Positions 1 to 11,800 of a stretch of DNA of 64,000 nucleotides are shown one piece after another. The translations under genes and the position numbers were made by a program. Within the stretch, counting starts at the first letter, position 1; each line of letters opens with the position of its first letter. The DNA lies in contig LVLI01000084.1 of assembly GCA_001687465.1 (NCBI GenBank), positions 1-64,000 of the forward strand. The letters are read 5' to 3'. This stretch comes from Halocafeteria seosinensis. Taxonomy: Eukaryota; Sar; Bigyra; Bicosoecida. The notes under the pieces are model-generated. The model was not told where the DNA came from and searched no databases. It was given only the letters and a program-made list of their open reading frames with translations.

Positions 1-489
1 GTTTTTTGGCAGCATTGACACCACAGACGCATATAAGTCCACATCACGGGCCTACCAACAAGAAGCTAAGGATACATTTGGGACTAGTGGTCCCAGATCC
101 TGAGAGTTGTTACTTGCGTGTGGGAGATGAATACGTACAACTTGCAGAGGGAAATATTTGTGTGTTTGATGATTCATTTGAGCACGAAGCTGCTAACAAC
201 GGAAACAGTAGTCGGATAGTATTGATCATTGATGTATGGCACCCCGATTTGAGTGTATCTGAAGTAAGCATTAATATATCCTACTATTGAGTTTTGTAAA
301 CGCATAAAGTCGGTTGCGTATGTGCAGGTACAAATATTGAAGAATATCCGGAACGCGCAGCTTAGAGCTGCTCGTGAAGCTGGACAAAAGCGTGCCGATA
401 CGTTACCGGCAGATGATTTCTATACGATAATAGAGGAGAGCAAAGCCAATCCCACGGACGATGATTCGATTTTTCATGAAGTTGCCTGA
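1..489 (+). CDS. Aspartyl/asparaginyl beta-hydroxylase family protein, C-terminal part (5' truncated by window edge)
   Basis: The first reading frame encodes the end of the 2-oxoglutarate/Fe(II) dioxygenase domain of the ASPH family, which hydroxylates Asp or Asn in target proteins. Visible signatures are PHHGPTNKKLRIHLGL (first iron-binding His region), LRVGDEY, FDDSFEHEA (second iron-binding His) and DVWHPDLS. A phase-0 GT-AG intron lies at 264-327; the second exon (328-489) adds a basic helix-rich tail of 53 residues ending at TGA 487-489. About 140 residues are present; the start lies upstream of the window, so length and N-terminal targeting cannot be judged. Family assignment is firm; substrate is unknown. 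Confidence 0.88.
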
Positions 490-1036
490 GTTCCATACGT
501 GTCCTCACCAAACGTTCATCGCTTCATGCGGCTCCTGTAGATCAGATATGGTCATATGACGGTTTAAGAAGGAAGCAAAGTACTTCCATAAAGGCTAGGT
601 ACTACACGAGAAGGACGGCCCAATGGTTACCGGCATTATCCATCAGAATACAATGGACGGTTTCAAGCTGCACGAGCATCAATACAAAGGAAGGACTTAT
701 ACCGAGATGCCAACGAGCAGTGTGACTGCGGATGAGCTGGCGCATTTGATCGCAATTTATTTTTGGAATGGATAGCAGGTACAAGTAGTCCCTCCCGTCA
801 CTGAGTGCTAGGAGGACCGAGAACGTGGCAACCAAAATAGCAACAGAGTCTTGTTGTACTGCTGGTGCAATGCAGTTGTTTTGATTAAGTGAAAGCAGAA
901 CAGGCGGTACAGACGTCACCCTGTTAGCAGGGTCTATCTGCTTCAAAAATAGCTTGCCAGATGACGCACAATTTGGTGCTTTGTGTAGGAGATCCACAAC
1001 TTAAGGGAGGGCTGATCAAAACGACTTAACTTAGAT
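490..1036. other. Intergenic stretch with no supported gene
   Basis: This is the 3' flank shared by the convergent hydroxylase (+) and FAH-family (-) genes. A minus-strand open frame of 131 codons (602-997) starts at GTG, shows no recognisable motif and has no obvious splice sites to a neighbour. I do not call it a gene. Confidence 0.5.
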
Positions 1037-2500
1037 CTAGAACTGTACTCCCAGGTCATGTTCCTCCCCAACTCTATTCGTCAGTTGTCCAATGCCGTCT
1101 ATTTCACATCGCATAACATCTCCCTTCTTGAGATAACGGGGTGGATCTCTCTTAAATCCTACGCCCTGTGGAGGAGGGGTATATATATATATATATAGTG
1201 AAGCATGGTTTTATAAACATAGTTCTGTACATACCGGGGGAGTTCCCGTAAGGATCACAGTTCCAGGAAGGAGGGTCGTCCCTTGTGAGAGGAAGCTGAC
1301 GAGATCAGCCACAGTAAACATCATATCTCCAGTATTACCCTCTTGCATCAGCTCATCATTGAGATAGAATCGAATGCCGAGGTTCTGAGGATCTTCGACC
1401 TGAATCAGGCAATCTTGGTCAAGTGATCCAAGCGCAAATAGATCTGGACGATGGAGGCACTGTCTTACCTTTTTCGTCGGTACCACAGAAGGTCCTAGAG
1501 GACAGAATGTATCAAAACTCTTACTATAAACCCATTGACCGCCCCCTTTCTTGCCTTGCCATCTTCTAGCAGTCACTGCATTTCATAGGGAGGAGGAATA
1601 AGTACAACATCAAGCGTGTACAACCACAGTATACACAATAGATTTCAATAACTAGTTATGAAGAGGTCCGCTGACGTACCGTCATTGGCAACCGTGTATC
1701 CAAGCACATAATCCAGTGCTTCATCTTTGGAGACATCCTTTGCCTCCTTTCCGATAACCACCGCCAGTTCCACCTCGTAATCCACCTGCGGCGGCTTGAA
1801 AAGAAGCAAAGTCTAAGTTATTTTGAGAGTACCAAAGCGCTCTGCGACGTACCTCAGGCTTCTCGTTAGCAATCTTCGGAATTACAACGCCTTGCTGATG
1901 ACCCACTACTGACGTGATCGACTTCATAAATACAACTGCAATGTTTTTTGGGAACCACAATTATCATAAAAAGAGCAACATTTTACTGCCCTATGCAGTT
2001 TCAGGCTTACCTGGAAAGTCATTCGGGGAAATACCGGTCTCTTCCGCGTGTTTTCTGCAAACCTACGAGAGACAGACATACATGCGTATACCAACAATCT
2101 CAGGGCGAGTTCTTTCCTACCTGTAATTCAATCCAATTCCATAGATGACAGCCGGGTCAATAGGGGGCAGAATATTGGCCACTTCAACTTCTTCATCCTC
2201 CAGCTCATGAGACCGCATAGGGCTGGAATTGGGTCGAATACGCCTTGCATACTGCTGGTTTTTGCCCTCCACAAAGACTCCAAACGACATGTTCCCCTCT
2301 CCGTCTTGGAAGCGGATCACCCGATCATTGTACTCATCAGGAAGGCTGGAGAAAGAGAAGCTCTGCGGAGAGACCCTCATGGACGATGTAGAGGCTCCTA
2401 GCCCTATCATCCTTCCGTAAAGGGTCTGCCCTGGTTGACTTCTGGCAGAGCCGGAAAAAGTGGGGACAAGAGAGCGGCCCAAACGCCACAAACTCTGCAT
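1037..2500 (-). CDS. Fumarylacetoacetate hydrolase (FAH) domain protein, FAHD2-like
   Basis: Seven exons reconstruct in frame to 337 residues: 2121-2500, 2011-2054, 1853-1935, 1680-1785, 1469-1575, 1235-1399 and 1037-1165, with GT-AG introns of 66-104 nt. Family hallmarks appear in order: [47 protein letters not shown] (metal-binding acidic residues), [34 protein letters not shown] and [20 protein letters not shown]2-type proteins are metal-dependent C-C hydrolases or decarboxylases of small oxo-acids, often mitochondrial; the Arg/Ser-rich N-terminus fits an import signal. I start at ATG 2498-2500; an in-frame TTG lies slightly upstream. The last intron contains a (TA)9 run. Family certain, substrate not. 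Confidence 0.9.
1180..1197. repeat. (TA)n microsatellite inside a FAH gene intron
   Basis: Nine TA units lie within intron 1166-1234, directly visible. Confidence 0.95.
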
Positions 2501-2741
2501 TCTCACCTCGGGAGTTTCCAAATAATGAAAATATAAACAATGAAGCAGTCAATCAAGGAACATTCAGTCGGATGAAGAGCTTCGAAAAGGGTGTATAATG
2601 GACCCAAACATAGCTTCTTCCTTTTGTGAAGTTCGCGCTCCTGCACTATATTCCTGTATACACGATACGTGGTCGGTGTTGTTCATTAGTATTAGTTCCC
2701 TTTTTGGATGACTGTATAAAGTTAACAGACCAGGGCGGATA

Positions 2742-4740
2742 ATGGCATCGAAGTCGAATGTGTTTGTAGGAGGCGGCAAAGACTCTGGAGTGAGCCAAGC
2801 CTTGGACGAAATCGAGGAGTTAATACATGATACAAGTGTATGGGAGCATGTCGATGGAATTATACACGAGGAGGAACGAGTACAACATACGGGAGAGTTT
2901 TCGGAACCTGTAGAGAACACATTCAACCATGCGAAGAAATTAATGCAGTCATTAAACCACCTGGAATCGCTCCAGGCAGCGTATGTACCAGTCGATTCAG
3001 CCGTAAGTAATACCTAGAGCATGAAGCAATAGCTGCTTCAGTTTCTCAATGCTCCTATCTTTTCACACAGCTGCCTTTGGCCAGACGAATTCACAACTTT
3101 AACCGATGGGTCCGCGAGGAAGGTGGTGTGCATCTGGAATCCAAACAAACGCCATTGAAAGTGGCCAGTATCGAGGGGAAGGGTTTAGGCACGATCGCTA
3201 CGGATGACATATCGGTACGTGTGCTGCTGAACGTTCGAAATCGCTGAGTTGGACATGTGTGCATCAAAGCGTTTGAGACGGCTCTTGTTGTGCGCAGACG
3301 GCCGAAAGAATTCTACAGGTACCTGAGAGTCTAATGATATCGATGAAGACTGCGCTTCAATCTCCATGGGGGAAAGCGATTAAGAATGACCCTCAGCTCC
3401 AAAACATGCCAGAAATATCGTTAGCGTTGCATCTGCTCCTCGAAGCTTCACACGCGAACGAGGCTACGAATGCGGCAGAAGACGCTATCTGTGATTCTGC
3501 CTACCTTCCTACTGATGCTGCAGGTAGTGAAGCCACCGCCTTAACTAGAGGATCGTTCTGGCGTCCCTATCTAGCGCTATTGCCTCCTACTTGTCCAAAC
3601 GTTCTTAGTCTTCAAGGGAGTCATATGGATATGTTACGACACAGCGGTAAAATCGGACGAGAACTGTTGCTCACAGGGATTAAGACTATCCGATCGACGG
3701 TTAAGGCCTATTTGACGTTACATCGACGCTATGTACCTGAAAAACATGATGGTAAACAGAAAGACCACAAGAAAGGAAGTTTCGGTGATAGCATGTGTTC
3801 TGTTCCAGGTCTGAGTCGATCAAACTTTAGCTGGGCCGGATTTCGCTGGGCTGTTTGTATGGTGATGTCGCGTCAGAACAAAGTTCCGATTGCTGGATTT
3901 TCTGAGAGTGTGTTATCGCTTGTACCAATATGGGACATTATAAACCATGAAAACATCGTTGAATCCGGGATTACAACTACTGGGGAGCTCCATGATGGAC
4001 AGTGTGTGCTGTCTCATTTCGCTCCTCGTAATTTCCGTAACGGCGAGGAAGTCACAATGTACTACGGAGATCGTGATAATTTCAAATTCTTAAAATTTTC
4101 AGGATTCACAGTAAAGAACAATCCGAATGAGCGTGTGAGCGTAGAATTTCCGCTTACAGCCGCTTCTGATGACGAACTCCGCAAGCTAAGGTATGGCTGA
4201 GTCATGAGGCTCTTCCATTGATTTGTTTCCTGCCAACATTTTTTCAAAATGTGTTGCAGGAATTTATTACTAAAGAACTTAGGATATATCAAAGAAAAAC
4301 TGTCGGAGGACCAAGGTCAGCTTCGTATTTCTGTAGCACCGTCGAGAAGGAGGGAGTTCGCTTACGAAGATCTTCAGTCTTATTTCGTAGAGGAACTTAT
4401 TCTCGTGACGAAGATATGCTATGGGAAAAAAGAGGATCTAGATAATGTTCTAAGACAAAGCAAGAATGGCCGAAAAAGGCTGTCTTGTACGTTGCCTTTG
4501 TCTTTGAAGGAGAAACTGCTCTCGGTAACGAGTGCATGCTTAGACTTGAGTAGCGAACGCTCCCCTTTCACTGCAACTGCCACAGAGTCCTCAGTAGAAA
4601 ATGTTATTGAACGAGGGACCTGCGTTTATTCCAGCGGCGACGTGACTGCTTCTATTTGGGGATATATTGATGAGCGGAGAAATGTGCATCAACAGTTGTG
4701 GGGTTCCTTAAATGCAGCACTCCAAGCGCAGGGAGAATGA
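2742..4740 (+). CDS. SET-domain protein methyltransferase, SETD3/Rubisco-LSMT type
   Basis: Four exons (2742-3002, 3071-3214, 3298-4190, 4260-4740; introns 68-83 nt) give 592 residues. The N-terminal 87 residues are acidic and helical. The split SET core begins with a NRWVREEGG and GKGLGTIATDDIS region and ends with VPIWDIINHENI, GEEVTMYYGDRDN and LKFSGFTVKNNPNE, the SAM/substrate pocket motifs of the SETD3, SETD6 and Rubisco-LSMT group. The last ~180 residues occupy the place of the Rubis-substrate-binding helical domain. Such enzymes methylate Lys or His in cytosolic, plastid or nuclear proteins; the sequence does not tell which. No transit peptide is obvious. Confidence 0.85.
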
Positions 4741-5588
4741 TATGACATTTGATTACAGCCTGACGGAGCTAATTGTAAACTGATATAGATGATGTGGGTA
4801 GCGTCTATTAGTGTAAGGGGGCGAATTAGAGTGCATGACCAGGAATGCATGGGGAATTCGCAACTGCAGACCACCTGCTGGGCCTGCCCTACGATTCGTT
4901 AGGCTACGAAGCACGATTTGAGAGTGCTTCGCTATTGAGTACCCCTAGAACAGAGTCTTTGGATACAATACATGCTATTTTATCAAAGATGATCAATGGA
5001 ATGATACCACCGTAGACGATATCTGATGGATTCCAAACGAAGATTCGCTACTGCCCACGAAGAGGCACATTCGGAGAAACTCCATGTGGTCGTTGCAATC
5101 GGTATCCGGACGCAATACCTTTCGTAGATGCATATAATGCTTTAAAATGAACTTATTCCGAAAGGGTCAATTTACCAAGTCTAGAAATCTGTGCACTCGG
5201 CCAGCGAACCGGCGTTGACTCGTGCCAAACAGCCGGTTCCGAAGTTGTTGAAGGTTTTGAAAGCGACAATCATTTCGTTATCTTATTTCGGTCACGGTTC
5301 ATCTTGTCTCCTTGGGTTGACTCGGGTCCTCTTGGACGGGGCATTTGTTCTGCAGGTGTCGATTCACTCTGGCCTTTTGACAGCCAAATATTGCGTCGAT
5401 TTGCCATAGAGAAATTTTATAGTATCATATATTCATTATACTTGACTATTGGCTAGTCAAATACTGCATAAAGGGGCTTAAAGTGGTCAATTGGGCTAAG
5501 TTTTGGTGGTCCCTTGACACACTCTCTCTCAAACAAGAGGACTTTGCGCTTAATATTACGCCACTCGGACACTCGTTGTTCATTTATC
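4741..5588. other. Intergenic region without a recognised gene
   Basis: Some 850 nt between two same-strand genes. Only short open frames without motifs are seen (longest about 72 codons at 5191-5409). It must hold the SET gene 3' end and the SEC14 gene promoter; a CT-rich stretch lies at about 5521-5532, close to the SEC14 start. Confidence 0.5.
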
Positions 5589-7118
5589 ATGTCCGACACA
5601 CAGTCTGGAGGGCCGGACGCGCGCGTCTGTGGCACGAAAAAGTGGAATAAGTACGCATCGGGGTATCCCGATGACCTCAGCGACGAGCAACGGGAGGTAT
5701 GTGGGGGTGTATACAAAGTATATCTGTCCCTTCACACGCTTCAATGGTCTGTCCACGTCACATTGAATGGGACAGGTGTTAGAGGAGTTCCTCTCCAAGG
5801 TGCCAGAGGATCAGAAACAGGAAGCGAAATTCTCATGTGAACGCGATGATGACTTTGGATGCCGAATTTTACGAGCTAGGAAATTCAGCGTCAAAGCTGC
5901 ATTGGAATTGGCCAGAAGCATTAAGATAAGTCCCCTTGCTGAATTTTGAATTTTTGTTGTTATTGGACTCTGCCTGAAGCTGATACTAATTTGTTCTTTT
6001 CTGGCTCTTTTGATTCTTGCACGACTGGAGAAACCATTTCGGGACGAATGAGTTGGCACAAATGGAGCCGGAAGAGATCCTGGAGTGTACTGAAGAAGAA
6101 GTGCATCACCATTGGCCTCAAGCGCGAATACCGACTTTGGACAATGAAAATAGACCGGTATACTTGGAAAAAACCGGCAAGATTGACGTCCACGGCATCA
6201 TGAAAATTACCACACCGGCAAAGTTGCTCCGTTGGCATGTTCACTCAGTCGAAAATGGCTCGTTAGGGGAGATGCAGCGAGCAACGGACACGGTACGCAG
6301 GGAGAATCCAAATCATAGAGCGATCAACTGTAACACGTCCATACTTGACTTAGAGGGATTTTCGTTGGGGTCTTTCATGGGAGAAACGAAGGCTTATCTA
6401 AACCAAGTATCCGAGATTAATCAAAATTACTATCCGGAGACAATGGGCAAAATGCTAATTATCAACGCTCCTGGGCTCTTCACCACTGTGTGGAGCGTTG
6501 TCAAGGGTTGGTTGGATCCCCGGACAGTTGGAAAGATCGAAATATTGGGAGGGCCAAGCCAGTATAAACCACGACTGTTTGAGGTGTTAGGAAGGGATAA
6601 TACACCGGTAGAATACGGAGGAAACTACGAGAGCCCAGATGGACCTTTATTCGAATCGTACGTTGTTGAGCTATATTCGACTACTCTTTGTATGTGATAG
6701 CTTATGTGACACCATGCTGTTTCCTTTTGCTTGCAGCAAACTGACAACCGTAAAAATCCCTGCTGCTAGTCAACACGCAGTCCAGACCAAAGTATACGCT
6801 TCCAAAGATCAAGGATATCGCGTTCGTTGGTGGGCCGATCAAAAGGCGGTAGAGTTTGGCGTGAAATTTGTTGAAACTGTCAAAGACCAAGAACTTACTC
6901 AGGACGAAATAGACAAAGGGAGGGATGTATACCCCCTGCAGCCTCATCCAGGCTGCGATACCGGTGTCGTGGAATTTCGTGAGGTGCCATCCACGGATGG
7001 GACCTATGTTGCTCTTTGGAAGAATGAGCATGCCGTCGGATGGGTCAGCTCGAATAATCGAAAGGTAACCTATAAAGCATGGGCAGTGGAACCAAACATA
7101 GATCCCTCCTCTTCTTAA
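5589..7118 (+). CDS. SEC14-like phosphatidylinositol/lipid transfer protein with CRAL-TRIO and GOLD domains
   Basis: Four exons (5589-5696, 5776-5925, 6023-6657, 6737-7118) give 424 residues. Residues about 25-90 form the CRAL-TRIO N-terminal helices (RILRARKFSVKAALELA). The CRAL-TRIO lipid pocket follows (RPVYLEKTGKIDV, LDLEGFSLGSF, NYYPETMGKMLIINAPGLF, PVEYGGN) and residues about 300-410 are a GOLD beta domain (WKNEHAVGWVSSNNRKVTYKAW), as in SEC14L/TAP proteins that move lipids between membranes. Introns 1 and 3 are GT-AG; intron 2 is AT-AC. I start at ATG 5589, which begins MSDTQSGG, rather than at an in-frame ATG 75 nt upstream. The stop overlaps the stop of the convergent neighbour. Confidence 0.9.
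5926..6022 (+). other. AT-AC intron in the SEC14-like gene (97 nt)
   Basis: The intron begins ATAAGT and ends GCAC. Removing exactly this segment joins ALELARSIK to DWRNHFGTNE in frame and restores the invariant spacing of the CRAL-TRIO N-terminal helix before its W-R pair. No GT...AG pair in the interval gives an open frame. A branch-like TACTAAT sits at 5984-5990, 32 nt before the end. The ATAAGT donor and this branch site resemble U2-type AT-AC introns rather than the U12 donor ATATCC. Confidence 0.75.
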
Positions 7119-7976
7119 GACAAGCTGTCCTCCGGAAGAGTGGTCAGAGCTTCTAGGAAATACTTCACAGTGAGCGATTTTCCCGGATTGGCTCTTTTAT
7201 TCATCTGCCAAATGTCAGCGTATACTTGTCGAAGCTGCTCGTACCATTAGAAGTTCATTTAGTTAGCTGCTTAGATGCACGGGAGCGTAGCATCGTTGAG
7301 TTCTTACCTTGTTCCTTTGCACTCCCAGGTGAGTGACGGAGTTGCCCATTTTCAGGCATACTTGCTCCAGGTCCTTGAAACTTACTGCAACAACCAATAC
7401 GTCACATCAAGCTCATATTTTTTCGTATATGTGTAACACTTACATATTTCCCCTTTAGCAGATTTCCGAGACGCTTGCATGGAGTTGGTGAACCATTGCT
7501 CCATCTCCCTAGCTGACGTCGAGGGTTGTCGATAGAGTCGTTCTAGACCCAGAAGAAACTGTACAACCATGCATGCACTCCATATTTTGCCGATAAATGA
7601 AGCCAATACTCACGTACCGTATCAGAGTCAATATAATCTCGATTCCCGTGCTTTTCGTAGTTAAGTTTGTACAACTGAGCAATCGATTCCGTAGACGGTG
7701 GTATACCACACAATAGCAAGGCACTGGAGACATGCTCTTTCCGGTATAAATTTCCTTTCTTATCTGGGATAGCAACAATTGGTCCAGTATTGACCACATC
7801 AGTACGGCATCTCTGATAAAGTCTTCCTTACTTTGTGCCACCCAGACGAGCGCCTTCTCTACCCATCGCCGTTGATAGTATGTAAGCCCTCGTGGTGACG
7901 CTTTTGAGGGTGTAAGCATCTGGGACACAACGTAGTTTCTGGGAAGACTCCCGGATGGCCTAGATGGTGTTTGCAT
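7115..7976 (-). CDS. Conserved-looking protein of unknown function, 196 aa
   Basis: Five exons (7832-7976, 7614-7763, 7444-7542, 7308-7384, 7115-7234) join in frame through GT-AG introns of 59-73 nt; the phase agreement at four junctions is the main evidence that it is real. The product is basic at its N-terminus and mostly helical, with a GLTYYQRRWVEKALVWVAQ segment, GNLYRKEHVSSALLLCG and a C-terminal KYFLEALTTLPEDSLS. A stretch around LSFKDLEQVCLKMGN looks faintly like an EF-hand helix but lacks a calcium loop. No signal peptide or membrane segment. I do not recognise the family. Its TAA shares bases with the TAA of the SEC14 gene. Confidence 0.7.
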
Positions 7977-8271
7977 GGCTCGTGTCTGTTTTGCATGAAG
8001 AGTGTGCTGGTAGCCGGTTGCCCCACAGCCAAGGACACTCTATTGACTTATTCCCACTGAGTTCCTGGTAGGTTAAATTTTGTGGCTTTGCAGCCTCATG
8101 ACCAAAACTACAGCACTACTGTAATACGTCCATTGTTGAACCCTGGGACCTCTGTCTGGAGCGGATCGGATGGATGAGCGCATTGCAATTTGCAAGGCAG
8201 CGGGAAAAGGGGCTGCTTCATGAACAATGTAAGCAGTAAAACGCGTATTCTGTCTGCACGAAAAATCTCCC

Positions 8272-8731
8272 ATGGTTATGTATTGCGATGCATTGAATCC
8301 AGGAATCACGACCACAGAACTTCGAAAGAAACTCTCAGAGGCCGTCTTACACGTGGCTCTACAAACTGTAAAGATGGAAATGAAGTAAATGGCGCTAAAC
8401 TGCAAGCCCCGGTAATAGTGATCCATCTTGCGAGGGAAATTGCATCTGAGCGGCCCGTACTAGAACACATGTTGATCTTGTTGAGGCCAGATTGTCTCCA
8501 GCCGCAGAAATTGGAACCTGGTTTGCGACTGGCGTCCCGCCCGAATTTAACTACCATACACGTCTGTTGTTAATCTGGTTAGTAGCACTGCTGTACTATA
8601 TTGTCAGAGCAATGCATAATTTACGTCATATAGTACAGTCAGTCTTGATAGATGCACCATCTTTGTATACAGCATCCTTCGAGTGCTCATTCGTTCGCTG
8701 TTATCCGGAAGAAAACCTGGGGAAAACCTAG
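8272..8731 (+). CDS. Possible small membrane protein (126 aa, tentative gene model)
   Basis: Two exons, 8272-8384 and 8464-8731, join in frame across a GT-AG intron of 79 nt, the size usual here. The protein has a helical N-terminal part (GITTTELRKKLSEAVLHVALQT) and a hydrophobic segment RLLLIWLVALLYYIVRA that could span a membrane. No family is recognised. The true start may be further 5': another open stretch with protein-like composition occurs at about 8125-8228 in a different phase, but I found no clean splice joining it. It lies directly upstream of the Cys-repeat gene and could instead be degenerate sequence. Confidence 0.3.
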
Positions 8732-8805
8732 CTCGTTTCTTAGGTTCTCTGTGACGATACTTCAAATACTATAGTGCTTCGACCCGAAATACAGAAGACT
8801 CTACT

Positions 8806-11800
8806 ATGACAGCTGCGATTTGCAGGGAAGTCTATCGTAGACCGATTACTTCGGTCTGTTGTGTGGTTGCTCTTGCCGGAGCAGTCGGCTGGATCCTGTG
8901 GATCGACTTCACCCCGATTGGCACCCGGAGGGCCACTCATTCAAGGACCGACAAATTTGATCGAGCTCTTCAAGATTGCGGAGCCGGGGAACAACGTCCA
9001 TGTTGCTCTAATTGTGAAGATTGTACTTCTTGTCAAAATATGGACGGGGTACAATGCGAGGTGACGACTTGCTCGGAGTGTGCAGTGTGTGTGGCTTGTA
9101 GCTCCAACGAATATTCCCCGGATGGCGATGATGAATGCTTTGAGTGTCCTAAGGGGCAAGTACCCACACCCGCTCAAGACGACTGCGAACCTTGCCCGGA
9201 GCACTTGTATACCACTGGATATTCATGCAACAAGTGCGGTTTGAACAAGGTACCAAATTGGAGTCAAACAGGTTGCGTGAACTGCCCCGACCATATGTAC
9301 GCTACTCGTAGAGATGCGAAATGCCGAACTTGTGGCGCTGGAGCCGTTCGAGAAACAACTGAAGGGGAAGTTCGATGCATCTCCTGCGGCCCTACAACTT
9401 ATGCTACACCTACCGGTACACAATGTGAGGAATGCGGGGCGGGTCAAGTCCCCAACACACACAGAGACGGGTGTGTTCCTTGTTTACAGCATGAAATCTC
9501 GAAGGAAGGCAAATGCGTAGCATGTGGATTTGGTAGCTTCCCCGGGGAACAAAAATCCACATGTACATTATGTGACGATAACGAGGTCTCCGCTGAGAGT
9601 GACACTGAATGTCATCCCTGTACACCAGGTAGAGTACCTACATATAACCAAGGTCATTGCAGGAAATGTCCCGTCCATATGCACGCTACGGAAGGCACCA
9701 GAGAGATCACTCCTGAGTGTCAAATTTGCCATGAGGGAAGCGTACCCAACGCTGATCAGACAGACTGCGTTAAATGTCGAGGATACCAGATCGCTACTTT
9801 GGTGGATTTCGACTGTCAATCATGTGATGCTGGAATGGTTCCAAATGCAACAAAGGATGGATGCGTATCCTGTGGAATCGGGGAATTCGCGACAACTACT
9901 GACGGAAAATGTCGACTTTGTAATGGCAATCAAGTTCCCAATGGAAACAGGGATGGATGCGTTCCCTGCTTAGACTATGAGTTCCCGCATAACGACAAAT
10001 GTATAGCATGCGGCGTCGGCCAAATCCCCAAGAGATCGGAATGTATTGCTTGCGATGCCAACAAAGTATCAGCTGAGAGTGACACTGAATGTCATTTCTG
10101 TGCGTCAGGGAGAGTACCAACACCTAGCCAGGGTGATTGTAGGAGATGCCCGGACCACATGTACGCTACGGAAGGCGACAATTTGACCTCACCTGAGTGT
10201 CAAATTTGCCATGAGGGAAGCGTACCCAACGCTGATCAGACAGACTGCGTTAAATGTCAAGCATATCAGTTTGCTACTTTGGTGGATTTCGATTGTCGAT
10301 CATGTGGTGCTGGAATGGTTCCAAATGCAACAAAGGATGGATGCGTATCCTGTGGAATCGGGGAATTCGCGACAACTACTGACGGAAAATGTCGACTTTG
10401 TAATGGCAATCAAGTTCCCAATGGAAACAGGGATGGATGCGTTCCTTGCTTAGACTATGAGTTCCCGCATAACGACAAATGTATAGCATGCGGCGTCGGC
10501 CAAATCCCCAAGAGATCGGAATGCATTGCTTGCGATGCCAACAAAGTATCAGCTGAGAGTGACACTGAATGTCATTTCTGTGCGTCAGGGAGAGTACCAA
10601 CACCTAGCCAGGGTCTTTGTAGGAGATGCCCGGACCACATGTACGCTACGGAAGGCGACAATTTGACCTCACCTGAGTGTCAAATTTGCCATGAGGGAAG
10701 CGTACCCAACGCTGATCAGATAGACTGCGTTAAATGTCGAGCATATCAGTTTGCTACTTTGGTGGATTTCGATTGTCGATCATGTGGTGGTGGGGCCGTT
10801 TCAAACGTCGAAAGAAATGGCTGCAAAGCTTGTGACAGAGGAAAGTTTGCCGCAGATTATGATGCAGCATGTAGGGTCTGTGGAGATGGGCAAGTTCCAA
10901 ATGAGCTCCAACATGGTTGCGTGTTTTGCCAAAAATATGAAGTTGCTACAGACCGTAGTGAGGATTGTGAAGCCTGTGGATCAGGAAAAGTACCAAGTCT
11001 TAACCAAACGGTTTGCGAAGCGTGTGCGGAGCATAAAGTAGCGACATTAACGGATACAGAATGCAGGGTTTGTCGTCCAGGCACAGTGCCTAATGATCAG
11101 CAAGATAGTTGCTTAGATTGCGCTGCATATCAAGTAGCCGGTGAATATAGCATCGATTGCCGCACTTGCGGAGCCGGGGAAGAACCGAATGCCACTCGAG
11201 ATGGCTGTCAGAAGTGCATGATGCACCAATATGCCGGGGGTATCGACCCCCGGTGCCAGTCATGCAGCGGTGGTCAAGTTCCAACATCAGATCAAGACAG
11301 ATGCGTGGACTGCGATCCCGGTGAAGTTGCTTCTGAGCTAGACGGTACTTGCCACATCTGCCGAGGAGGTACAGTGCCCAATACTAACCAAGACAGCTGC
11401 ATTCCGTGCTTACAGCACGAAGTAGCAGCTCAAGGAGAGGAGGTTTGTCGAAGTTGCGGTGTGGGCAGAGTACCAAACGCAACCAAGGATGGTTGCCGAA
11501 TGTGCGCTCCCCATGAATATGCGCAGGGTGATGGTTTTGAATGCAAATTGTGCAGTGTCAATAGAGTGCCGACTCCGAACCAAGAGGCTTGTGTATCTTG
11601 CTTTGCTCATCAATTTGCTACCCTGAGAAGTTCCGACTGTGAAATCTGCGGAGCGGGTGAGGTACCAAACGCAAACAAAGACGGGTGTAAGAACTGCTCA
11701 GACTTTGAAATTGCAACAGAAACTGATACCGAATGTCGAGCTTGCGGAGCGGGTAAAATTCCGAACTTGGATCAAAGTAAGTGCTCATCGTGTGATCCTC

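Noticed and set aside
602-997. 131-codon minus-strand open frame
   Set aside because: GTG start, no motif, no splice link to a neighbour.
5514-5588. Upstream in-frame ATG of the SEC14 gene
   Set aside because: The extra residues are Arg/Ser-rich and non-conserved in kind; the ATG at 5589 gives a normal N-terminus.
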